The translations under genes and the position numbers were made by a program. A model generated the notes under the pieces. The model saw nothing but the letters and a program-made list of their open reading frames with translations. It ran no database searches and was not told where the DNA came from. From Dermanyssus gallinae (taxonomy: Eukaryota > Arthropoda > Arachnida > Mesostigmata > Dermanyssidae): a stretch of 64,000 bases of DNA. How positions within the stretch are numbered: position 1 is the first letter of the stretch; every line of letters starts with the position of its first letter. Positions 57,080-64,000 of the stretch are shown here, one piece after another. Location: contig QVRM01005430.1 in NCBI GenBank assembly GCA_003439945.1, forward strand, positions 62,001 through 126,000, written 5' to 3'.

Positions 57080-57273
<194 letters not shown>

Positions 57274-57379
57274 AGGATGTTATTGCTTGTAGTGATTAAG
57301 ATCACAAAACCGTGTGGTACCGTCGACTTTGCGAATGTTGCGTAGAGACCAAAGATGACCCCGTTCGGTAAGGCCTTCG

Positions 57380-57650
57380 TCGTCAATAACAGAAGACAAC
57401 GTTGGAAAGACTTGTGATATCGTACTCAACAATCGTCGAATTACTATCAGGGAGATAGCTGAGGTAATAGACTGGCAGCAAAATTCGTTCTGAAAATGCT
57501 GATTTTCCAGCAAACGCACCGGTATCGTTACTAATTTTGGATAATTTGGTGCTCCGTGCAATTTTTCCTATTTTCACGGATAAAAAACATTGAAGGGATA
57601 CCGGTTCAGGATAAGATAGAGAAAAAAAATAGCTGCAACAACTCAACTCA
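57380..57650 (+). mobile_element. Possible mariner N-terminal (HTH) fragment
   Basis: The plus strand reads DNVGKTCDIVLNNRRITIRE followed by IAEVIDW, similar to the second helix-turn-helix of mariner transposases (NRRITIREIAEEVGIS pattern). Stops follow soon after. No catalytic motifs and no inverted repeats identified. Confidence 0.4.
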
Positions 57651-57659
57651 ATTCCAAAA

Positions 57660-58620
57660 GACGCGTTTGAAAATAATTCGAGTGGGAAGGAAGGTGACGC
57701 AGGTTCATTGCAAAAAAGCCTGATCGTTTCAAGAAAGAATTTGATTGCAAGTACCCCAAAAACTAAATTTCAACATGAGCAACCGCAATTACCGTACAGC
57801 GATTAGGGGAGAGAACTTTACCGCAGCGCACGGATACTGACAAAGTAAAAATGGAGAATTCCACTAGAATAGATGACTTAAACACATACTCAGCTGATAA
57901 ACGCACCGAGCACACTTTTGAGACGGAAAACACAGCAAGACATGCATGCAAGCTAGAAACATTTTCTTTTCAATCAGCGTGTTGCTCTCAAGAACACGCA
58001 TGTTTATATGAGGAACATAAAGCGCTGTATGATCATTTCTACATCATCTTCTTTGTCAATTAACTCTCTCCCAGCCCATTTTCTTCACACAACGGCAACA
58101 TAAAAGAGAATTACCTCACCCCTTACATTATGCATGTAAGCCATATGAATATCTGCACTACTAAAGGAAGGCTTCCGATAATCTAATACATCTCTACGCT
58201 CTGAATTAACGAGTCGCCTTCCATACTTCGTCATGAAGGCAAAGAACCGCGCCACCGCATACGACGAAGATGCATGCATGGCTATTCTATGGAACTACCG
58301 GATGGACGAGTAATGGATAAACTGTAACCTATTAGAAAATATTCTTAGCATTCTAGAACCGCAAGCCGAATTATTATCCCGAACCCCAGGTAAACCGCGA
58401 AGAGACCCTTAAATATGCGTCTCTATACCTACAAGGCAGCCAACCACATTTGCAACAAACGACTAGTAACAGAACTGGAATACAGAGGCGCTTACGGAGA
58501 ACGGTTCAAATCTGAGTTTGGCAAGGTAAATTGCGACAATGACAGAGAAAATAACGGGCTTCCCATTAAGGCGCGTTTCTCATTTAGAGGTGCAATACTT
58601 TTGTTTTGGACGAATCAGGC
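57660..58620. other. No gene recognised
   Basis: AT-rich spacer with short open frames only. Confidence 0.35.
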
Positions 58621-58624
58621 CGTC

Positions 58625-58702
58625 CAGCCCGGTGGTGCCGTGGTGTGCCTCGGAACCAGAAGAGACACATAAGTGCACGGGTTCGATCCCCCCCCCCCCC
58701 CG
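58625..58702 (+). repeat. tRNA-derived SINE-like unit
   Basis: A-box-like GGTGGTGCCGTGGTGTG (58631-58647) and B-box GGGTTCGATCCC (58679-58690), then a run of about 14 C. Shares GCCCGGTGG, AACC-G-AG-AGACAC and TGC-CGGGTTCGA with the reverse-oriented unit at 62395-62485. Confidence 0.55.
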
Positions 58703-58837
58703 CTGCAGATTTGTATTTATAGGACCGGTTCTACAAAGTAATGCGAAAACCAATCCCTGGATGTTAATTGCTGGCTGAGAGTCTGTCCGAAAATTGCGGA
58801 TGATTCATTTGGACGATCCAGGCCTCTCTGGTCAACC

Positions 58838-59003
58838 ATACCGCTGAGAGCCAGTGGTCGTGCTGCCAAAAGGACTGTTTGGAAAACCCTAGATATCTCA
58901 ACATATCCGGCCCTCGGTGCATTGAATATATACCACACGGTGAGTTCCAAGTTCGTAGGGGACGGAGGATGGTCTAGAATTAAAGACAACCTGCATTAAA
59001 AAA
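58838..59003 (-). repeat. Dispersed repeat with conserved reading frame, copy 2
   Basis: Second copy of the sequence at 29320-29490. The minus strand keeps PPSPTNLEL, YIFNAPRAGYVEISRV and a TVL-AA-PL-LSG segment. Confidence 0.7.
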
Positions 59004-59696
59004 AATTCTAGGCCTCTCGTCGAGCCCAGTGACGATTGCGTTTGAATCAACAGTGCAGTTTTTTTCTATATTTTAAAGCGATTGGACGGCTTCATGACCT
59101 ACGAGTTGTGACACTGCTTATAGACATTGTGGCCTATTGGCAGGGCCATCGACGGTTAAGAAACCAGTCAGTGTGCCCCAACTGATTTGGTCTCCCAATG
59201 CCTAATCGTGTTTATTTTCTGGCGTCATAGATGTACATATATAGTATATATGGTATTTATATGAATATCTGCATACTGTATATATATATATATATATATA
59301 ACTTGAAAACAAATGTCGACACAAAGTATGTAAAAAATCTGCACTTTATTGTTTATAAGCTAACTATGTAGATATATGTACACACCTCGAACTTCTCGTT
59401 TGGAGATGAAAACCTCAACCTTTGTTTTCCATTGATAAAGTAACTGCTGCATTAAATACACCATACTGATAAACGAGCTAACAAACGAACATGCACAAAC
59501 GACAACGAGCTGGTTAGCGGTAAGCAAACATTTCGGAGATGTTTCGCCGCGGCCGTTCCCGCTGCCGCATTTTCCGCCACGGCTGCTTTGACTTCTGCTG
59601 CTTCCGCTGCTGCTGTTGTTGTCGTCGTCGTATACGTAACGAAATGCTGACTGTTAAACTTCTGAGTTCTTCTATCTAGGCGGCGGGCTGGCTGTT
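59004..59696. other. 3' flank of Tim22
   Basis: Contains a (TA)n near 59278-59300 and a GCT/GTC-rich stretch (59540-59635) that is probably Tim22 3' UTR. No other exon recognised. Confidence 0.4.
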
Positions 59697-59849
59697 CTAC
59701 ATTTCGCGGAATCGAAAGTAGTAGTCGATGAGTGTCGAGAAAGCCGCAAAGCCGGCCGCTCCCATAATGCCGGGTTTGATTCCGGCCCGTAGGCCGATCA
59801 TACCACCGGTAACGCCGCCAGCCATCGTGCCGTTCTTCCAGTCGCTCAC
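59697..59849 (-). CDS. Tim22: Tim22 exon 3 (TM3-TM4, stop)
   Basis: 50 codons plus TAG after GTTTAG. Starts [20 protein letters not shown] and ends [10 protein letters not shown]. Confidence 0.95.
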   Translation of the reverse strand: MSDWKNGTMAGGVTGGMIGLRAGIKPGIMGAAGFAAFSTLIDYYFRFREM

Positions 59850-60056
59850 CTAAACGGAGTCCGCTTTATTAGCATCCACACCACCACCACCACCACAACC
59901 AATGAAGAAACAGGGCGAAACAGAGATCGGCAGCATCACCGACAGAAAGCCTCAAAGCTATGCTTAAACTAGAATGATTAAAAACGGACGGTCAGCAAAG
60001 CGTTCTACTTGGTCTTGACTAGCTTTCTGTAGAAGTGAATTTGCTTTTAGCAGAGG

Positions 60057-60116
<60 letters not shown>

Positions 60117-60569
60117 CCGTAATTTAATTTAATACCACGCGATGCTCACAGCAAGAGCCAAGACATCGGAAATTAAAACAACGGTTACGGATTACAATCC
60201 TGGTAAACTAGACATCGCTTGTATACACACAGGATGAGAGGATATATATATTATGCATTTAGATATCAGCGTTGCGTTTAAGTATATTTTCATATCTATA
60301 TGAATTTGAAACCGCGCACAATTAGTTCTCACGACAGGAGCTGACGAAAAACTTCTGCAAGCGTGTCACGGACTGCAATACCCGCAAAAAACTACTAATT
60401 AATAACAAAACGAACATTTTTAATAACAGAGCTTCCTTAATTTGTGCCTGTTCAGTCGCATGAGAGTCCATAAACGATATACGTTCTTGTCGGCATCTCT
60501 AAATCGTCTCTATCTCTGTCGTCAATAATAAACACAAATACCAACTGTGATATAAAAAGTAAACAAAAA

Positions 60570-60613
<44 letters not shown>

Positions 60614-61141
60614 AATGAAGGAAGACTGCAATTGCTCAGCGTGGTACATAGTAATTATAATATTTGTCGCTTACCCCACGGTGGCTCTCGATAGTGCACT
60701 CGACGGCCGCAAACAACGCTCCGATCATGGCAAAGTTCTTGGCGTAGCCCAGAGTCGTCGTTCGCATCTCGCGGAACACCTCGCGCGCCGTTTGCTTGGC
60801 GGGATCGCCCACGTTCGGATTGAAAGACGCCGCGAACAGGCCCATCGCGGCGCCGAAAGCTCCACCGGCGACGAAACTCAGGCATGATTTGAACAAGCAC
60901 GACTCGAAAATTCGCTCAATTCGAACCTGCAAGAGAAGAAGCAAACGGGCAACGATCCACATATATTTTAAAGTTCTATAATTGGCTTTTATTCATCAAA
61001 CCGCACAGTCTACGGCTACCCTGGGTCGCTTTTTCCTTCTACGGATATGCTATCACGAACGTCTCTTAACGCACATGTTGTAAGATTGGCTGTTTTACTA
61101 CTAATTCTATTAGTACAATTATAAATATAATTGTACTATAT

Positions 61142-61206
<65 letters not shown>

Positions 61207-61331
61207 CTCTTGACGATGTACTTAACCGGCTATCACAGGCGGTTCAGCGCAGCAATACGCCAGCAACAATTGGAGCACAATGGGCAGCTGCTTCAAAGAT
61301 AAGCTCGACTGGTAATATACTACTACTATAC

Positions 61332-61389
<58 letters not shown>

Positions 61390-61626
61390 TTCCTAAATAA
61401 ATTAACTTAATTGTTTATGGATTTATCAATCAAAAATATATATATATATATACCCGCTCACCTCTTCGGGGGCCTTGTACATGTTCGGACCAAGCAGCGC
61501 TACCCGGTTGGGTTGGTAATTTTTTCGCGGCCGATCCGGATTGAGTACGAGATCTCGTAGCTCTCCGAAGGTTGCATTTGTTTTATTCGCCATTTGGCCA
61601 CTTCCGTCTTTGGTCCCTGCGGCCAT
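59697..61626 (-). CDS. Tim22: Mitochondrial import inner membrane translocase subunit Tim22
   Basis: Three phase-0 exons (61626-61462, 60926-60675, 59849-59697) give 189 residues, close to the roughly 190 of animal Tim22. Diagnostic stretches: [20 protein letters not shown], a GxxxG-rich first membrane segment, [72 protein letters not shown] and [16 protein letters not shown]. The two Cys that pair in the family (ESC, residue 65; VEC, residue 132) are kept. Tim22 forms the channel of the carrier translocase that inserts multi-spanning carriers and Tim17/23-type proteins into the inner membrane. Other Tim17-family members (Tim17, Tim23, NDUFA11) are less likely, because the [10 protein letters not shown]..xECxIExxRGxSDWKN block is Tim22-specific. 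Introns contain (TA)n arrays (60060, 60573, 61147, 61336, 61436). Confidence 0.95.
60060..60116. repeat. (TA)n microsatellite in Tim22 intron 2
   Basis: About 27 TA units. A second, at 60573-60610, lies 64 bp from the exon 2 donor. Confidence 0.9.
60675..60926 (-). CDS. Tim22: Tim22 exon 2 (TM1-TM2)
   Basis: 84 codons between TCTCTTGCAG and GGG/GTAAGC. Carries both conserved Cys residues and the [20 protein letters not shown] block. Confidence 0.95.
61147..61206. repeat. (TA)n microsatellite in Tim22 intron 1
   Basis: About 30 TA units directly before the retrotransposon fragment at 61208; (TA)n at 61336-61383 follows it. Confidence 0.9.
61208..61325 (+). mobile_element. RLE-type retrotransposon 3' coding fragment between two (TA)n arrays
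   Basis: The plus strand reads [20 protein letters not shown] and [11 protein letters not shown], parallel to RQRLSLDIQRGNAAS... at 2590 and VQRGNAAAIMGTM at 46358. At the DNA level TTACCAGTCGAGCTTATC (minus sense) is shared with 46358. Inserted in Tim22 intron 1 with (TA)n on both sides. Confidence 0.65.
61462..61626 (-). CDS. Tim22: Tim22 exon 1
   Basis: 55 codons from ATG 61626 ([20 protein letters not shown]) to GAG/GTGAGC. The open frame extends upstream with hydrophobic codons, but ATG 61626 is preferred: the family has a soluble N-terminus and the upstream codons lack an ATG in good context. A downstream Met (residue 12) is an alternative. Confidence 0.8.
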
Positions 61627-62390
61627 TCGAACTTCAGCTTGCTCGAACCACAGCACCAGCCACAGCAACCCCAACAACAACACACGAACAGTGCGCGAGC
61701 AACAGTGTGCCTTCGGTTGGCCCGTTGATCAGCAGCTGGCTAGCAGCTGGTTGGATGTCCAGCTCTCAGAAGAACGACGAAAACACTTCACGCCTCCGAT
61801 GTCACGTTAATAATGAAGATGCTACTTTTTGCTGAAAAATAAGAACTAGTTTTGTTGTCAACTGTGCTCATCGCCGCTAGCACGTCTCATACCACCTCCT
61901 CGGCTGTTTCGGACGGCCACTGTCCATCCACTACAGCTACGTCAACAGCTACAGCATTGGAACGCAGACCGGCCGAAAAACAGCTGGCGTTCGTCAATGG
62001 TGGTTTGACATTTAATTAATTGATTAGTTAATTGGATAATGGATGGGTAGACGACTATGAGGCGTCGAAGCTCTGAACTGGACTCGAGATGCACGGATTG
62101 ACCATGGTGCAGGCGGATACCGTAACGCCGAACGTAGTAGTGTTCGAATATCAACACCGAAAAAACACACTCATCAAGGGGAGAGGGCGCAAAAGCCCTT
62201 CCTCATTGTCTGCTTCTACGTACGAATCGTACCTAGCGGCAGAACTGCTGTTGCTGCTGCGGTTTCATCTGTTTGTTTCAGCCTCTAAGTAAAGTTTTCG
62301 GGCTGTTGTCTCTCAGCCAAGATTTAACGTCCACGGAACTGTTTTTCACATATTGCTTCATAGACGGACATGCCCCATAAATACAAATCG
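61627..62390. other. Upstream region of Tim22
   Basis: The promoter of Tim22 should lie just above 61700, but no TATA box is evident. The rest has no recognised gene. Confidence 0.4.
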
Positions 62391-62394
62391 GTGC

Positions 62395-62485
62395 AACGGT
62401 GGGGCGGCTCGAACCCGCGCACCTATCCCGTGTCTCCTCCGGTTGCGAGACGCAGACTTAAGCCACCACTACGCCACCGGGCTCG
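62395..62485 (-). repeat. tRNA-derived SINE-like unit
   Basis: On the minus strand GGTGGCGTAGTGGTGGCT (A-box, 62480-62463) and GGGTTCGAGCC (B-box, 62416-62406) are about 50 nt apart, with CTGCGTCTCGCAACCGGAGG between. The sequence resembles a tRNA head, but the acceptor stem does not close. Related to 58625-58702. Confidence 0.55.
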
Positions 62486-62894
62486 ACTGTTTCACCCTCT
62501 ACGGCTTACGAAGTGCGAAAAAAGCTGCTAAAAATAGTCAGCGCACAATGAAAACTGCAAAACTTTTGTCCGTTCGTTTTCAAATCAACTAGCCGTATCA
62601 CAAGCGTGGTCGGTTCAATAAACAAAGCAAAAAAACAAGAAATAGTCAGCTGTTTTGATTCGCCGTTTTAGACTATGGTAAATGGTATTCAATGTCTAGT
62701 ACATCATTATGTATGCTGTGTGTCCCTAAATTAAAGTAAGACATTCGTGCCGGGGGTGCGAAGTTAGCGGAATGGGGGTTGGGGAATGCCGCCGCGTCAC
62801 AGAAAACGTTACACCGTACACAGAGAACGTGGTGCCGAAAAGTTGAGATAAACGTAGTCCAAGCGGCGTGTTTCACCGCGCGAACTTTTAAAGC

Positions 62895-62895
<1 letters not shown>

Positions 62896-62937
<42 letters not shown>
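62896..62937. repeat. (GAC)n microsatellite
   Basis: About 14 perfect GAC units. Confidence 0.95.
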
Positions 62938-62992
62938 TACACAAACGGGCGAGGTGTCTCAGAACAACAGAAAAACACCCAGCCGGCTCGCT

Positions 62993-63045
62993 GGCCAATA
63001 TATAAGCAGAAGCGGTAATCCGCATCCACGTACGTCAATCATCAG
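62993..63045 (+). promoter_or_regulatory. Possible TATA-type core promoter for DPM3
   Basis: TATATAAG at 62999-63006 lies directly after a CCAAT motif (62995-62999), and a TCAATC/ATCAGA initiator-like stretch follows about 35 bp on. A transcript from here would carry a 5' UTR of about 430 nt including the (TAA)n repeat. Confidence 0.3.
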
Positions 63046-63325
63046 AATTGCCGCCGCCGCCGCCGCCACGAAAGAAGACAAGTCAGCTTTGCCGCAACTG
63101 ATGACGTTTTTTCTGTGTTTGACGTTGTGATTCTTTTTGTGCTCGGCTCACGGCGTGCTGATGTTCACGACCAACGGACTAACTTAACAACGACAACAAC
63201 AACTCCTAATGCCGTAGTGTGAGAAATGTTGGTTGAAATGAATATTATTCAACATTTGTTTTAGTAGTAGTGAGGAGATATAGATGATGAATGAACGAAT
63301 GAATGAATATTAGCCGCGTCTGACT

Positions 63326-63326
63326 A

Positions 63327-63388
<62 letters not shown>
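63326..63388. repeat. (TAA)n microsatellite
   Basis: About 20 TAA units, 83 bp before the DPM3 start codon. Confidence 0.95.
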
Positions 63389-63470
63389 TAGTATACATTT
63401 CATGTCAGAGTTCGTATCATCAAAACATCACCTCAGCATCATCAGCCGACAGTCACGTTTCGAACACAAA

Positions 63471-63587
63471 ATGACAAAATTGATGGAGTGGCTGTTTGCA
63501 GCCAGCGCCCTCATAGTGGTCTGGGCGGCTCTGTTGTCTGGCCGAGTTACGTCTCTGAATGAAATTCAGGAAATACACGTTTTGCTG
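63471..63587 (+). CDS. DPM3: DPM3, dolichol-phosphate mannosyltransferase subunit 3, first coding exon
   Basis: 39 codons from ATG 63471 to CTG/GTGAGT, phase 0. The peptide MTKLMEWLFAASALIVVWAA, LLSGRVTSLNE matches the family start (MTKL-xWL, a first membrane helix, then a second hydrophobic stretch). DPM3 is an ER membrane protein of about 92 residues that anchors the DPM1 catalytic subunit; the complex makes dolichol-phosphate mannose for N-glycans, GPI anchors and O-mannosylation. The second exon, with the cytosolic coiled coil, is not in this window. An upstream in-frame ATG (63402) exists, but the family start favours 63471, which also has A at -3. Confidence 0.85.
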
Positions 63588-64000
63588 GTGAGTACTCTGG
63601 ACGAGTATAGTCGTCACTGAAATGCATCATGTTTTGTTGACGGTAGCGCGTTGACGATAGGCATTGTTATATGTGGCAGATGTCACGACTGTATGTCACC
63701 ACACTCCACAGAACCTGCAGTGGTATTTTGGCGATACTTAGTGAAATTGTTCCCGTATCCAGATTCAACTTGTCATTCAAATTGTGTGTGTGTGTGTGTG
63801 TGTGGCAAATCTCGCCATCAGATGTCGATTTCATTCGTGTAATTTTACCTCTTCCAAATATTCGAGCCTGAGTCATGTAGAGTGACGGATCAATGTGTCT
63901 AGTGAGTAGCAACTCAGGAAAGTTTTTTTTTCGGTAGTTTTGATCTGTAACATGGTCCATATTTTCAACCGATGTATTGAGCGTTATAAACTTTAATCGA
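63588..64000 (+). other. DPM3 intron 1 (start)
   Basis: No sequence resembling the DPM3 C-terminal half is present up to the window end. A (GT)n tract lies at 63785-63803. Confidence 0.5.

Larger units (their letters stand above)
62490..63470. other. Upstream region and 5' UTR of DPM3
   Basis: Holds a (GAC)15 repeat (62896-62937), a GCC repeat (63050-63068), and a (TAA)n repeat (63326-63388). The open frame across the GAC repeat (MGNAAASQKTLHRTQ..., 62779) has no family resemblance and is probably chance. Confidence 0.4.

Noticed and set aside
59697..61626. NDUFA11 or Tim17/Tim23 instead of Tim22
   Set aside because: The family fold is shared, but the Cys positions and the [10 protein letters not shown] / [11 protein letters not shown] / IDYYFR blocks match Tim22.
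62395..62485. Functional tRNA gene on the minus strand
   Set aside because: A- and B-boxes are present, but the acceptor stem does not pair and a related degenerate copy exists at 58625; a SINE-like unit fits better.
62779..63018. Small gene with a poly-Asp tract
   Set aside because: The Asp run is a (GAC)n microsatellite; the flanking codons show no conservation pattern, and the frame overlaps the putative DPM3 promoter.

Overview
This is a window of eukaryotic nuclear DNA: protein-coding exons are interrupted by GT-AG introns, no bacterial-type gene clusters are seen, and the spaces between exons are AT-rich and full of microsatellites and dead transposons. The transposon set (mariner-type DNA elements, R1-, R2- and CR1/Jockey-like retrotransposons, tRNA-derived SINE-like units) and the gene content fit an arthropod. 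A chelicerate such as a mite is a weak guess only.

Five gene loci can be supported. On the minus strand, four exons between 7867 and 1384 join in frame into a 416-residue AGC-type protein kinase homologue whose catalytic residues are nearly all substituted, so it should be a pseudokinase. On the plus strand, 18029 to 24509 encodes a divergent HMGB/Dsp1-like protein: a box A-like segment, a clear box B split by an intron, and an Asn/Asp-rich tail that continues through two further frames to 25093. From 43706 to 46874 (plus) lies a small secreted protein rich in Pro, Glu, Lys and Ala, built from in-phase exons with a splice site that could serve as donor or acceptor. At the right end, Tim22 (minus, 61626 to 59697, three exons, complete) and the first exon of DPM3 (plus, 63471 to 63587) form a divergent pair of housekeeping genes.

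The rest is mostly repeats. A 5'-truncated R2/R4-like retrotransposon with Myb-like, reverse transcriptase, CCHC and restriction-like endonuclease segments occupies 47293 to 50264 and sits inside a (TA)n array; a 70-bp copy of its 3' end at 30751 also abuts (TA)n. A second retroelement family, with a PD...WD...K..KY endonuclease-like C-terminus, has left at least five coding fragments (2565, 4530, 33430, 46358, 61208), several beside (TA)n. Others are a CR1/Jockey-like LINE with a duplicated 3' end (8094 to 10110), R1-like fragments (12905 to 13200, 21640 to 22890), three mariner relics (25860, 38890, 57380), a 1.13-kb foldback element (50827 to 51959) and five tRNA-derived SINE-like units. 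About forty (TA)n arrays are scattered through the window, and many touch transposon ends.

No operon-like or cooperating gene set is visible. The most unusual items are the pseudokinase, the (TA)n-associated RLE-type retrotransposons, the foldback element, and the HMG-box gene with its frameshifted acidic tail.
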